Shown: positions 1 through 12,623 of the stretch, in pieces
How positions within the stretch are numbered: the stretch's first letter is position 1
How the letters are laid out: every line of letters starts with the position of its first letter
NCBI RefSeq assembly: GCF_000004195.4
Contig: NC_030683.2
Location: forward strand, 84,283,410-84,347,409
Source of the DNA: Xenopus tropicalis
Lineage: Eukaryota; Chordata; Amphibia; Anura; Pipidae
DNA: 64,000 nt
Direction of reading: 5' to 3'
Translations under genes and position numbers: made by a program
Notes under the pieces: generated by a model
The model's database searches: none
The model's input: the letters and a program-made list of their open reading frames with translations, nothing else
Told to the model about the DNA's origin: nothing

Positions 1-95
1 TAACAACAATTCTGGCTTCTTTTATCAGTCTGTACTTGTATATACTCTGTTTGTATGGTTTATGTATAACCTTCTCCTATAGAACAGCACTGCAG

Positions 96-133
<38 letters not shown>

Positions 134-290
134 GAGCGCCGCACACACGGGAACTTTGCAAAAAGTGAAAAAATTTAAATTTTCACTTTTTGCAAAGTTC
201 CCGTGTGTGCGGCTCTCTGTCCTTGTATCTTCTCAATTTTGCCAGCACCCAGGGCATTTGTACCCTAATAGGGTGTGCTCCGCTCTTTTT

Positions 291-340
<50 letters not shown>

Positions 341-723
341 GTAATATCATATTATTCACAATATACTCTGCTCTATATATGAAATCTCAGTAGCAGGTTC
401 AGTGTCTTGTTGGGTAAACTTTTTGCCAGAGTGCCACCCAAAGGCAGGGTGTTTGCCATGTCCCCTTAGTCACATTAATGTATTAAATGACCAAGAATCA
501 CTGTTCATTTCTGTGAAGTCACAAAGTGGATGCATTGTAGTATTCATGCGATCACTTGGATATAATTTAAATTGGAAAGGATATTCTTCATTTGTGGTTT
601 TATTTTTTTGTATCGAAAATAGACACATCAAAAATGCAGATGCATATGGAGAAAATACACTGGTAGTATTGGACAGAATGGCACCATATATAAGGTCCTA
701 TGTATATATGTTCTATCCTCCAG
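1..723 (+). other. SIK2: SIK2 intron (3' part)
   Basis: Non-coding sequence upstream of the first visible SIK2 exon. It ends in a pyrimidine-rich tract and a cag acceptor at 721-723. It contains two (TA)n tracts and a hairpin repeat, listed separately. Short open frames here are accidental, driven by the TA repeat. Confidence 0.7.
99..338. repeat. (TA)n tracts flanking a hairpin repeat
   Basis: A (TA)n run at 99-129 and a (TG)n-(TA)n run at about 289-338 bracket an inverted repeat at 130-221. The arms read gacagag(c/a)gccgcacacac and its complement, about 44 bp each and almost identical, meeting in an A/T-rich centre. This looks like a small palindromic (foldback or MITE-like) element inserted in, or spawning, TA microsatellite. 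No transposase or diagnostic target duplication is visible. Confidence 0.7.
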
Positions 724-967
724 GTTAATGGCTGCCTTTTGGACCCATTGCCTCCGGTTACAATAAGGAAAGGATGCCAATCATTGCCCTGCAACATGAT
801 GGAGACATCTATCGATGAAGGCATTGAGACAGAGGATGACACTGAGGAGGACCCAGCTCAAGCATTTGCAGCTTGTCAGGGCAGGCGTAGTGGACAGAGG
901 CGACATACTCTTTCTGAAGTGACCAATCAAATGGTTATGCTACCAAGTGGTGGACCAGACATGGAAG
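724..967 (+). CDS. SIK2: SIK2 coding exon a
   Basis: Begins after the cag acceptor with [12 protein letters not shown] in phase 0 and ends ...PDMEG at a gaag|gta donor, leaving one base of a split Gly codon. It carries the acidic stretch [14 protein letters not shown] and the R-R-H-T-L-S PKA/14-3-3 site. Confidence 0.93.
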
Positions 968-3900
968 GTACTAGGCAAATCTGTATTACATGTTCTATAC
1001 TAGAATCGAAGATTGCATAAAAACAACAGTCTGGGTTCATCACAAAACTGTGCTCAGGGATATAGAGGGTCCTTGAATTACTGCAAAGTAATGTAATACA
1101 AAATAATTGCCCAGTCCTGCTTATTTTTAAGAACCCACCTACCATAGCCCTTGATTTAAGTTCCCTAGTGCCCTTTATTTGAATTTCTTTACTTTTTATG
1201 GCTTCCTTCACATGTCAACCAAAGCTCTTAAAGGGGTAGTTACCAGGTAATTACCAGGTTCAGAACATCTTATTAGTTTAAAAGCGAAGAATAAATGAAA
1301 TTTATGTAACAAAGTTCATAATTTAGGTCTATGAATACATTGTTTTTATATATACAGCTCTGTTTATAAACTGCTTTAATTGGTCACAGAAATGGTATTG
1401 AATATATGACCAGGAGAAAAGTCTACTGTGAAATTCACCTCTCATTTTATCTTTGCTGCAGGCAAACTGTTCACCATTGGTAACAACCCATCTCTGGGAA
1501 GTGTTGATTCTGAATATGACATGGGATCTATTCAGAGTGATCTCAGTTTCCAAGATGATGGGACCATGAATGAAGTTGTTATGGCAAATCAGTCAGTCAC
1601 CAGGCTAACACCACCATTCATAGGACTGCGACCAACAAATTTAGCTATGCCCACACTTCCCTCCCAAAAACGGGAGGCTCATAACAGATCTCCAGTCAGT
1701 TTCCGAGAAGGCAGACGGGCATCAGATACCTCTTTAACACAAGGTAATTTTATCTGTTTTGGGATTTTGCCTCATTTATAATAAGCCATTTCTAAATGTT
1801 TATGTGTGGATAAATATATACAGTGAAAGATCCAAAATGGAATCTTCATTTAGGGTCCTGCATTGCTTACATGCTGTCTTCCTGCAGGGCTGGCCAGTTG
1901 GAAAAAGGCCCTTTCTTTCTCTCTTGCTAATATTCCAGTTTATATTCCGTCTGTGTGAACATTTCAGAATTTATATATTATATTAAACTATAATGGTGGC
2001 AGTGCTTTGTAGCTGTGAGAAAGTGCTTCAGTGGTAGCCATTAAGAAAGACCATATAATTTCATTGCATATTGCAGGCATTCTCACATTTCAGAGAATAT
2101 GCACTTTGTGAAATTTGGTAATTTCATGAAGAAAACACTAATGTACTGAAGCCAAATGTATCATCAACTGTGTAGGTATTGTGGCCTTTCGTCAGCATCT
2201 GCAGAACCTGGCCAGGACAAAGGGCATTCTAGAGCTCAACAAGATTCAGATGTTTTATGAACAGATGGGACCTGATGAGGAGCAAAATGTCACTAGCGTT
2301 CCAAACCAACTCCAGGACCACAACCATCACCCGGTATGTAAATCCTTCCCTATTCTGATGGGTCTACAAATACTAGACCTTGTTGTGCTCATTAACAAAG
2401 ATACAACTATATCAAACCAATCACTGCTGAAATTGTCAGCATTTTTTTTACTTTTCTGCCAGTGGCAGAATCTAGTCTCCTCACGATGGATCTTCAGAAG
2501 GTCAGGCCAGTTTGTAACTTTCATTTACTCTTTGCAGCTGGATATGTCTGCGCAACTTTCAAATGTATCCACGTTCCCCAATGGCATACACCCACATTTA
2601 CTCTCTAGACGCCAGAGTTTGGAGACACAGTATTTACAGCACAGGTTACAGGTATGTTATTTAGTAAGTAATTTTGCAGGGGTTGCTCAGTTTTGATAAT
2701 GTGCATAAAATATCCACTGCATACATAATTAGTGCTATATAAATCAAAATATTTATACGTACGTTTATTAAACCTTATTTGGAGGAAGGACAGGTGTCCA
2801 CAAAATATGTAAAATTTATCACAGTATTTCAGAAAGGAAGAACCCATTGGCCCACTGAGGCACAGGCCACCACTGTCTCAGTACCAACAAACCTCAAATG
2901 GATTGCTGCCTACTCAGGACTTTTGAACTTTTTATTAGAAAAAGAGTTTCTTGTGCACTGAATGCTGCCTAGATACAGCATGCTCTGGCCATTTTCACTC
3001 TATAGAAAATCTGGTTTGTTAATGGTTTGCTTATTGTAAAACAAATCCGGACATTACGCTGAGAGATAACCTTACCAATAAACAATTTTCAGTGAACTAA
3101 TTCAGAATGGCTAATGGATTACAGTGTAATTCTAAGCAACTAAGCAATATACATTGATTTAAAAAAGTGCAGTGGTTTATTTGTAAATGTAATTTCTATT
3201 GAAAGCATTATTTATCCCTTTCTATTCTCTGCTGGTTCTGACTTTTGAAACAGTATAGCAGAATCCATCTGATCAACAGTCCTGTAAAGAAGCATGCAAG
3301 GCTTTGGTTAAAGTTGAGTCTTGGCTGGAGGAGAGCTGGCTTCTAGCTCAGTTCTTGCAGCCAAAATGTTCTTTACACCAGAAGAGCAAAGGCAATAGTA
3401 AACCAAAACATAATATTTTTGGATAGGATCTCTTTACGTTCTACTTTTCCCAGATTTTAAATCACTATTTTTTTTATTTAAGGACTACTAATATGCATAA
3501 TTTGCTGCTATGCAAAAGGAGAGATTCCTATTACTTTAAAATGATATTTATTCCATTATTTAACTACGGGATAATAATGGGGTAAATGGAAAGGCTCTGT
3601 GACCTGCCTGCAGTCACATACATAGCCAGTAATGAGTGACGGGAATCCCAGACTTCCCTATTCCCCACTGGCCATACAGTACACCAGGATGCCTGCCAGG
3701 GAGTGAACACCCATAAATAAAGTGAACAGTTGAGATGATTTGTTTCCTGATAAGAATACTGAAAAACTGTTTCCTTTTCTTTGTTGCTTTGCTTTTTGTT
3801 ATGGTTTTTACCCTAAACACTGTGCTTTGTCCGCATATAATAACTTTCTTGTGTGCTTAATATTATAAATTGTTATATGCATCTGTGTGTGTTTAATCTG

Positions 3901-5555
3901 CATAAATTCATACACAAGTGCAGTATTATATAGGGATTGATTTGCATTTCTGACGTCCGTCTTGGTTCTGTTACAGAAAGCAAATTTGCTGGCCAAAGCC
4001 CAGAACAGCTGCCAGTTGTATTGTAAAGAAACACCAAGGAGCCTGGAACAGCAGTTACAAGAACACAGGTAAGACTGTGGAGTAGAATAACAATATCTGT
4101 TTCATTATAATGTTGCTAGATCTGGGATGGAGCATGCTCTGACACCTAAATGCCTGGCCTAAAAATGGAGAGTTGATAAATATACCGGAGGGTTTGCTTT
4201 ATATTTACACTGCTAAGGCTAGTTCTGCCACAGGGAAATGTCAAAGCAGGACTAAAATTGTAGCTAATTGCAGCATCCCCTTAATCACTAATTCTCCTGT
4301 AACCCACTTGCCCCCCCCCCCCTCAGGTGTTTGCATTGACTTCTGGCTTGTGGGCATGCTCCGTTGTTCTAAGCTCAGATTACTAAACACGCCCTCCAGT
4401 CTAGCAGCCAGTGCGCTAACTGTCTGCTTTAATTTCTTTTTCCTAACCTTCTCTCCTGAGCTCAGCTCAAACAAAGCAGAGCTTTCATCAGACAGTTCTG
4501 CCTGTGTGAGCCTGTATTCTTGATGAAATGTATGCTGAATAAGGGTCTGTGTGCGTGTATTGTTTTTTTTTTTTTTTTTTTTTTTATATGCATTTTGGGT
4601 GGGGGAGACCTTCCCAACAGATATACATTGTAGGCAAATGTAGGCTTTACATGTCCTTTAAGCTGCCCATACGCCTAAAGAGTCTCCAAACATTGATCTT
4701 AACTGATTTGGCACCCATGTGCTGGGCCAAATTGGACTGGCCTTTTAGCCCACAGGCTCGGTTCGTACTGCATACTATGGATACCACTTGGGAGCGGATC
4801 TCATCAACATACCAATGCTTTCCTCACTCAATGAGAGTCAGCAACTTTTATTGGCCCTTGTATGGCCACATTTTTACTCTTAGGTATAATCTTGCTATGT
4901 GAGGGACAGAATCTGTCCCTGCTTGATATGCTATTTCTGTTATAACTTTCATGATTGACCAATTCTGTCATTTATTGTGAGATTAATTTACTTTTTTTGT
5001 TCATCCAACAGACTGCATCAGAAGCGTCTTTTCCTTCAGAAGCAACCACAACTGCAGGCTTATTTCAAACAGATGCAGATAGCTGAAACCTCTTATCCCA
5101 TGCAGACACAGCAGCTGCCCTTGTCTCATCAGGAAACCGTGCAGCCCGCGCAATTTGGCTTGTCACAGCCACTTAGCCCTGTTATGGAGCCTGCTTCTGA
5201 TGAAATGCAATATGACCCCTTCTTAAGCCAGTATCACAAGTTACATTCCCAGCAGATGCAGAACCTGGTGCAACCTAGCCAGCCACAGATACCTGTGCAG
5301 CAACCACCTTTGCAGTATGCTTATCAGACCTGTGAAATATCAGGAGTGCCATCCCATGAGCCTGAATACACAAACCAGTGTCAGTATTCTATGAACTCAA
5401 CGCAACAAGGTGTTATGACTTTGCCTGAAAACCAGAGTCATCTAGCAGGGCATGACCCACAGTCATCATATGAAACATTGGCTCTCAGTGAGCCATGTGA
5501 CTGTGAGATGATGGAGACTGTTGACTCGCACAGCGGATATGTCTTGGTCAATTAG
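724..5555 (+). CDS. SIK2: SIK2, salt-inducible kinase 2 (C-terminal 477 residues, six exons, 3' complete)
   Basis: Serine/threonine kinase of the AMPK-related family. In other vertebrates it phosphorylates CRTC coactivators and class IIa HDACs in the cytoplasm and is inhibited by PKA phosphorylation and 14-3-3 binding. The coding segments are 724-967, 1462-1743, 2176-2333, 2538-2651, 3977-4068 and 5012-5555. They total 1434 nt, all with GT/AG junctions and matching phases. The kinase and UBA domains lie upstream, outside the window. Visible landmarks are the motif [11 protein letters not shown] at the first exon start; an R-R-H-T site (Thr codon 907-909) and an R-R-A-S site (Ser codon 1722-1724), matching the PKA/14-3-3 sites known as T484 and S587 in human SIK2; the conserved [17 protein letters not shown] helix; a Q-rich coiled region ([10 protein letters not shown]...QKRLFLQK); and a conserved tail ending in GYVLVN before TAG. 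Against SIK1 and SIK3, the tail and the neighbouring PPP2R1B favour SIK2. The long poly-proline run I remember from the mammalian protein is absent. Confidence 0.95.
1462..1743 (+). CDS. SIK2: SIK2 coding exon b
   Basis: Acceptor ttgctgcag; the first two bases complete the split Gly codon. The exon reads [20 protein letters not shown] and later [18 protein letters not shown], which holds the second PKA/14-3-3 site. The donor is caag|gtaatt and leaves phase 1. The open frame continues past the donor into the intron, but that extension is not conserved SIK2 sequence. Confidence 0.93.
2176..2333 (+). CDS. SIK2: SIK2 coding exon c
   Basis: Acceptor tgtgtag. The split codon gives Gly, then [20 protein letters not shown], a strongly conserved SIK2 segment. 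The donor ccg|gtatgt is in phase 0. The frame reads on into the intron until about 2696, so only the splice signal defines the exon end. Confidence 0.9.
2538..2651 (+). CDS. SIK2: SIK2 coding exon d
   Basis: Acceptor ctctttgcag and donor cag|gtatgt, both phase 0. It encodes 38 residues ending [15 protein letters not shown], which matches the conserved SIK2 motif at this place. The N-terminal part ([16 protein letters not shown]) is variable. Confidence 0.9.
2652..3976 (+). other. SIK2: SIK2 intron with no recognised insert
   Basis: 1.3 kb between clear donor and acceptor sites. I see unique-looking A/T-rich sequence and no RNA gene or transposon ends. Confidence 0.6.
3977..4068 (+). CDS. SIK2: SIK2 coding exon e
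   Basis: 92-nt exon after ttctgttacag. It reads [18 protein letters not shown] and then [10 protein letters not shown], with an Arg codon split by the cacag|gtaaga donor (phase 2). It matches the conserved, possibly coiled, segment of SIK2. Confidence 0.92.
4069..5011 (+). other. SIK2: SIK2 intron with C/T runs and a probable MITE
   Basis: Contains a C-run at about 4310-4322 and a T-run at about 4561-4586. A segment at about 4659-4882 begins taagctgcccatacg and ends tgtatggccaca, resembling the worn inverted ends of the common Xenopus 'gctggccatacac' MITEs. No coding sequence is evident despite the open frames. Confidence 0.5.
5012..5555 (+). CDS. SIK2: SIK2 terminal coding exon f
   Basis: Acceptor catccaacag; the first base completes Arg. 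It encodes a Gln/Pro-rich C-terminal region ([18 protein letters not shown] at the start), then a conserved tail with [11 protein letters not shown] and GYVLVN before TAG at 5553-5555. The Q-rich region is low complexity and probably disordered. The poly-proline tract recalled from the mammalian protein is replaced by a short [12 protein letters not shown]. Confidence 0.95.
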
Positions 5556-8171
5556 ACATTGCATGGACTACTGTGTCTGTGATTATGCTTCAGGGCAAGG
5601 CTGAAGAAATGAAGGAAGAAAGTGTGAATTTTTAAAAGCTTTTTATTCTTGTTGTCCCAAATAAGAAAAAAAAATTCATTGCTTATTCTCCTACCCTTGG
5701 CCTCATTCCAGCACTAAAGGCTGGTTTGCTGAGATTCCAGATTTAATGTCCTGTGTCCTAGAAACCTGAGGTCCTGTAGAGGAGAAATTACAGGAATATA
5801 TCATACCGACCTCCTACAGCACAATAAGACACTGGACTTTATAGATGACTCCAGATCCAAAGTTGTGGAGTTCATATTTTATTGAGCAATATTCATTTAT
5901 GGGAGGGGGCTGTTCTTTGTAATGTAATCATTATTTTAAGAAAAAAAACAAAAAACATTTCACCAACATTGCAGAGAATCTGACTGTATTTTAAGTTACT
6001 GACTTTGGCAACAAGCACCTTGCAGTACAACAAGGAGAAGCTGGGAAGCCAAACCAGCAGCCTGATTTCTACACTAATATTGTTTGGAGAGACAGACTGG
6101 TATAAGCCTCGGGAATAGTTGGGGCTTGAATGTGAATGTGCAGAATAACATTTACAGTACTGTTTTTGAAATTAGCTTAAGCTCTTGGAAAAACCTATGA
6201 TAATAACAGGAGTGTTTGGACTTGAGAACCAAGGCAAGACATACAATGTTCCTCATTGTAGTGCCTCAAACGCGCTTTTTGGAGACACACAGCAGCCTTT
6301 GGAGACAAGAGACCATTGTTACAAGGCGTGTCACTTTTTAAGAATACAATGAAGAAATAATAATTCAGACTATGTTTTGAAGTCACTGTAATACTGTATG
6401 TTGCTGTTTGTTGAAGAAGCTTTGTACATTTGGTTAACTATCTAGATTTTAGAATCAGGAAATCACAAAATGAGCTACAAAAATAATGTGTGAAGTGTGG
6501 TAGTTATGTGCCTTTTTCGGGTTCTTTTTCATACTAGATTCTACTTCTTTTTTTTTTTTTTTTTTGTTTTTTTTTTTCAGATGGAAAAAAAAATACCATA
6601 CCCCATTTATATCAATGCTACATCCAAAGTCAGTTCAGAGTCTGTGTGTATGTATGTTTGTTCCACTGTGTGGAATGCTAAATTGTTTAATGAATTCTAT
6701 GTCTTGATTGCTCATGTGTAGAGAAAATGTTTCAAAAAGTATTATAGCAATATTTAATTCTATTTAATGTCATGAACTGTTGATATATTAACCATGGAAA
6801 TGGATGTTCACACAAAGCTAAAGTGAGGGAATAGTGCATAAATGCAAATCATGTGTATAGCGTTCTAATCAGAAGAGGTTACCTTAGCTGAGTTTGTAAC
6901 TTAGATACAGCAGTGTGTCCTCATTCACAATATACGTTGCACTTTCTGTAAATTCAAGATTTAAAATAGCCATATTGTAATAGAACATCCCATTAGATAA
7001 GATGCATTATAGCAGAAGAGAAGCTAGTAGTGTTAATTTAATTTTTTTGTTGCATTATAATAGAAGGACTAAGCAGGCATCTCTTAATTCTGACCCAGGA
7101 CGTCCCAGTACACTACATCATTGATCTGCTCTGGCATTACTGCCTGACATTCACATCCTACATGTCAGCCCTATTTTGGCAAAGTTAAAGGGCCACAATC
7201 TATAACATAATGTTTCGTTTTCCTTATAGATTTTTCCAACAGAAATATGAAGAGCTGAATGTATATTTATTTTCTAGTTGTCCCATTTCTATAAAGGCTT
7301 TACTGGTTTAGGTTGCAGCCAGTGTCTCACTGTCAGGCTCGCCATAAGGTTCCTCATCATATTCCTAAGGCCTTCTTTTGTATACAAACCCTTACAAAAC
7401 CGTAGGAGGGGTCATGGCCTAACATGGCATGAAGTTATAGAAAGCAGGGGACATAACTGGCACTCTTTAAAGCAGTAGTAGTACTAAGTAATGTTTTTAT
7501 ATACTGTACAGAGAGATGCCAGAAGAGTATTCCCCTGTATTAAGCACAATCATCCTGAATATTGTTGGGGTCTAGTGGTCTTTTTAGTTTTCAGTTATAA
7601 AAATTACCAACCATCTTACTTTATTTAACAGAGACTATTGTTTGTTTATGGTACTCTATAAACTCTCATTCTACTCAACTAGAATCTTGCCTCTCCGTCT
7701 CAGTGTTCCTCCTCACTGGTCTCTATTTATAAATTGCTTCCATGACATGTGGTCTGTCAGTTGCTTTCATGGCTCCAATAATATTTCTGATTAAGACAAT
7801 ATGCATAGCCCTAGACCTGTGCTTTGACAAGAAATGGGAAGCAATTCTGCTACAGTTATGTAGGAAATAAATGAGTTTTGTTAAAGTGAGTGCCCATTAC
7901 ATACATTGTATAATTTATCATTACTTGACTGTCCCTACACTGAGAATTCCCACCCACAAGCAATACAAATGAATCATTTGGTTTTACATTACAAACCTCA
8001 TTTTGCAGTATATTCTTAACCAGGCAATGTTGTTGTAGGGCTATAATAATGATTATCATTGCTCTAAAATGACAGATACGCCAGCATTTTATTGTTCTTA
8101 TTTTAACACTTAAAATATTGTCAATAAAAGCTGCCCTTTTCATTCCATTCCCATTATGACTCTCGTCTTGC

Positions 8172-8416
8172 GTTAAGCTGGCCATACACATAAATATCCA
8201 AACAAGTGGATATTTGCCTAATTTGGTCAACTGTGTGCAGCTTGGGGATCATAACAGAGCAGTATACATGCCGTTGGGAAAGGACTGCATTAAAGCACAG
8301 ATGCAACAGATCCAACAGGATTTTCAAACTTGCCCGATAGAGATGTATCTGCAGTTATTTTTGAAATATATTGTAGATTTCCAGCATCTGTCGAGAAGGA
8401 CTATATGTGGGCAGAG
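8172..8416. mobile_element. Degenerate 'gctggccatacac' MITE
   Basis: Starts ttaagctggccatacaca and carries the internal caactgtgtgcagcttgg and gggccaaattggcagctt motifs I associate with a very common Xenopus MITE. The right end is worn, so limits are approximate. It lies within the presumed SIK2 3'UTR. Confidence 0.4.
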
Positions 8417-9500
8417 AAGCTGACTGCTCAGTCTAAAGGGGCCAAATTGGCAGCTTCAATCTGAGTGCTGTTAAGTTTGCTCTGTAATACTGTTTAGAAT
8501 CATCCTGTAACCGCAGTTTTGCAGGTCCATTTTAGAAGTTTTAGTAGAGTTTTGGTAAGGTGGGGGAAGGTGCTCTTATTTTTGTTTTCTATGCTGCTAA
8601 AATAATTTAGGGGCAATTTTCTTTAATTGCCCACCCCCCTGTGACAGACATATAGGAAGTCTGACCTCTTCTAATATAGACTTTGCAGCATGTTGTACAT
8701 GGAACCTGTGATTGTTTTAATCTGGGTAACTTAAAATGATGGTCATGAATAATGATAGCATCCCTTTGAAAGTCATATGTCCTGTACTTTTATAAAATAG
8801 TTTGCTTTAGAAATTTAGAGTTCCAGAAATATAGTCTTTCATCCACATCATACAGAATTGTCTGTTCAATAGCAGCATTTCTTTTGTAAAGGCAGTGGGA
8901 ATTCTGTATTAATATAGCAGAGAACAAATTCAGATTATTAAGCACTAACATACATAGGGATACCAAATCCGTATTCTTTTTTTGTTTGTCTGATTTTTTT
9001 CATTAAAATATACTCTAAACAGCAAATGCTAATCATAACACAACAGGTTATTTTAAAAATCTTTTGAAAAGATACATTGAATTGCAGTGGTATACATTTC
9101 CTGGTGCTCTTTTACCAAGTTGTGCAGCACTAAAATCAAAAGCACCCTATATCTGGACTCATTATCTCAGGTCACGAAAATAGGGTTGATAAAAATGATG
9201 CATGGTTATTTGGTTTCATTGGTGCTGCATTCCTAAAAAAAAGTATTGTGCATTGGCACGCTGTAGCACAAATTGATGTAGGACCAAAGGTACCATTAGA
9301 AGTGACACTGGCTTTCATGCAGTGCTAAATTGGATTTAAGGGGATACATACTTTTGCTTTTTTTGATGAAATCACAAAGAGGTGAATGTATTTATTTTTA
9401 ATGTTTGCTTCCTATATTTATATGTTATTAACTAACATGAGATAACGTGGCTATGATGTCACTGTTTTCACAGCTCTCCTGCTGTGTTATAATCCCCTTA

Positions 9501-9698
9501 GGGTGAAGACACACGGAGCTACTAGTAGCAGCTACTTGTCATGGCTACTAAAATAGACAATGCTGAATTTTTACTGATAATTGTATCTATGTGTGTTTAG
9601 CAGAGGCAATTCTCCGTATTGTCTAAGGCAGGGTATTTCCTGGCGTTTAGTAGCCATGACAAGTAGCTGCTACTAAGTAGCTCTGTTTGACCTCAACC
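9501..9698. mobile_element. Palindromic MITE with TTA target duplication
   Basis: Terminal inverted repeats begin gggtgaagacacacggagct. An inner long inverted repeat, gtagcagctacttgtcatgg, recurs as its complement near 9648-9676. TTA flanks both ends (9498-9500 and 9699-9701), as for PIF/Harbinger-type elements. No open frame of its own. Confidence 0.65.
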
Positions 9699-10280
9699 TT
9701 ATAAGGCACTAACAAGGGATGCTGCCTCACAGACCAGGGCCATACATATGAAGTAGGCAGCCAGAAACATTCATAAATTATTTGCCACAATTATGACTAG
9801 CAGAAATAACTTGCCAAGTGAAATTTAGGAGGAAACTTTAAAGGTATAATGACTCTTTAAACCGGGAAATCACCCTTTGTTTTTTGAGGGAAATTGATGT
9901 TTTATTTGGCCAAGAAAATGCAGGAGTGTGTACTACCACCTGGCAGGCAGCAGGATTAAAGAACTGACTTACTCCTAGTTTTCTGCATTACTACTTATTT
10001 AATGCTCTTTATAGCCCTACATAAGGTCTCATTAATAGCAGAACTTTAGCCCACTGACCGATATTGGTGTACTTCCAGTTAGCATTGGACATGATCAAGG
10101 CTGTTTTAAGTAGCGTGCTATTCCAAAATGCAGTTTTAGCTACAATTTTTACTACACAACACATAAGGAACAAAAAAAATAATTTATTAAATATCTGCTT
10201 GTTTCTTTTATTTTTTTTTTACTGATTTACAATATATGCTATTCAAATGCATATATATCAATCCAGTTGCTTCTTTATGC

Positions 10281-10329
<49 letters not shown>
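10281..10329. repeat. (TA)n microsatellite
   Basis: About 24 uninterrupted AT units within the presumed SIK2 3'UTR. Open frames on both strands here are artefacts of the repeat. Confidence 0.95.
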
Positions 10330-10331
<2 letters not shown>

Positions 10332-11131
10332 CTCTCTCTTCTTTTAATATGTATTGTATATTTAGGAGTGGGAGGTGCAATACTGCTTACTTTAGCAGAG
10401 ATATTATCTATAGGCTGCAACAAAACAGCAGCCCCTGTGGCCAGAAATCGACTGATGGAAGCGTGAATACCTGTGATAATGCAAGCAATGTGCAAAACCC
10501 GCTCACATATAGATGTATATATTAAAAGGACTACTCTGTACACACAAAGAAAAAAAATAATGTATGTAAAAAATTTCTTTTTACCCCCCCCCCCCACCAC
10601 CTTTTAATCTACATTAAAGTGCCCCCAGATAAGCCATGTGTGGAACAGACCATCATGCCCAGCATGTATATCAGACATGTGAGATTGTTGAACCAGAGTT
10701 CACAGGGTGGGAAGGCAACTTGAATTTTCTTTAAAAAAAAAAATATACATTCTTTTTTTTTGAGGTTTTTTTTTTTGAGTTTTTTTTACATAAAATAAGT
10801 CTAGCAATAAAGCTAACCATTCTTATGGGGGATTTTTGTCCCTTCAAAGAAATCATCCTACAGGTTCACAGTATAGGAAAGCCTATTTATGCTAATGATG
10901 TTTAATGCAATAAATGATATGTAACTACCTGCAGCTGAGATGGAGCTCATAAGAGTATTTAGAATAATACTTGGAAAGGTTCTGTTTATTTTATGTATAG
11001 GTTGTACTGGATTTTATTATAAAACATCCTTATTAGTCTGCTGATTGTTTTGCGCTCCACGCACAAGGGACATTGTCAATTACAGTTTGTCTACGTAATT
11101 GAAGAAGAAGTGGATAATGTGGTTTGCATTT

Positions 11132-11137
11132 AATAAA
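11132..11137 (+). promoter_or_regulatory. SIK2: Candidate SIK2 polyadenylation signal
   Basis: AATAAA in gcatttaataaaggtg, followed about 15 nt later by gtcttgtgttttat, a GT-rich downstream element. It is the best-formed signal after the SIK2 stop, giving a 3'UTR of about 5.6 kb. Confidence 0.5.
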
Positions 11138-11155
11138 GGTGTTTCAGTACGTCTT

Positions 11156-12492
11156 GTGTTTTATTCTATGTACATTGCATGCCAGATTGGCTAAAGCACC
11201 CTTGTGGTTGTTTTTGTAACTTGGAACCAGTCAGAAGGCGGTGATGCAAAATATGCCCTGCATGGGAGGAGGCCACAGCCAAGGGGCAGGGTTTGGTTTG
11301 TATTTGGAACAAAGCTATGGAATAATAGGGCATGTTTATGTAGTATCAAGGCAGGGTTAAAAGAGGACAGAAACCTTGCATGACCATTTTCCTCCAGCTA
11401 AATGTGAATGGACTACACATCCCCACATGCAAAAATATATATAACAAGCATGTTTGTCACTAAAGTCCAGTAAGCGTACAGATGGATTCTTAAAGCAACA
11501 CTGCACATAAAACTTTTTCTAGGTTGAACAGCAAATGCAAGAGAATTTTTCAATGAGGATACTGCCTGCTCTGTTTACTTTGCACCAGTGATCCCTAACC
11601 AGTAGGGGATATTTAGGTCACCTTTAAATGTAACCATATACAGCCTATGCTCTCTACTGAAGGTGTCGCTATACACACATCTGGCCACCTCCCTATTGTT
11701 CCATTTGTCTGGGTCAACAGCTTGAACTACTGAAACTGCAAGAAGTGAAGTGGATATGCAACTGTTCCTGATCTGTAAATACACCATTTACCTGCCAACA
11801 TAGCTGATCTGTCAAAATGGCTCCCAAGCTGGCATACTTAACAAAGATGGCCTATATCAGCCAAGCTGTGAAATCAAATCTAGGCATTTAGGTAGAGCTG
11901 AAGGGAAGCCAACTAGTGCTCACCAAATCTTTCCGGCTTACAACTTCTAAATATCTGTTATGCTGCGAGATGTAGAACAGAAAGAAATATGTGTTAATAA
12001 TAACAATTGTCAAATAAGGAGACATTTCCCCAGTTGCGCAGGCAAGGCCCGATGTCATGACACATAAGCTGTAGTGGGACTTATGTGACTGGTGTATGTT
12101 GAATATACTGTACATCTTTGGCTACAAACATCATTTGATAGTAATCGTTTAATTAAATGTAATGTCAAAGTCATTGAAATTACCAGCAAATATATTTGAG
12201 GCTGTTTGCTGCGATTAGCAGTTGGTCCTCAGTTTCCGAATTGTGAGCATGTTGTGACAAGCTAGAGGCTGGGGCAGGATCCATGCACCCACATAGACTT
12301 CACAAGGGCATAAAGTGAATGAAGTACGCTCCATTAGCCAATCACACCTCAGTAATGTGCCTAAATACCTGCACAGTTAATGGGCAATAAATGTTCAATT
12401 AGGATTCTAAGCATGTTCCTGTCAAATTTTATCACGTTTATTAACCTTTGCCTGACATTCTATAAAGTTTCAGTAATTTCTCAAAAGAATCC
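11156..12492. other. Intergenic, nothing recognised
   Basis: Mostly unique-looking A/T-rich sequence. No conserved protein, RNA gene or transposon ends are visible on either strand. Confidence 0.5.
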
Positions 12493-12623
12493 TTTAAAGG
12501 AGTAGGAAAGTCATTTTGGTATTTTACTGTTTCACTTATTTTTCAAAACATCACCCACATACCGCACTGGCTTATTCACTAGAAAGTGGGCAGCAGGTTA
12601 ATGCACTGGAGATCTATTACTTC

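Larger units (their letters stand above)
5556..11155 (+). other. SIK2: SIK2 probable 3'UTR
   Basis: No further coding exon follows the stop. The stretch is A/T-rich with T-runs (6549-6578), a C-run (10585-10596), a (TA)n tract and two MITE-like inserts. The best candidate end is the AATAAA at 11132 followed by a GT-rich tract. Earlier AATAAA hexamers occur at about 7866, 8122, 10806 and 10909, so shorter isoforms are possible. The extent is inferred, not shown. Confidence 0.5.

Noticed and set aside
1744..1781. Continuation of the SIK2 frame past exon b as an alternative C-terminus
   Set aside because: The extension follows a good donor site and is not conserved; it is intron read-through.
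2265..2300. ctgatgagg in a SIK2 exon as a hammerhead core
   Set aside because: It is conserved protein-coding sequence (PDEE) and lacks the GAAA box and stems.
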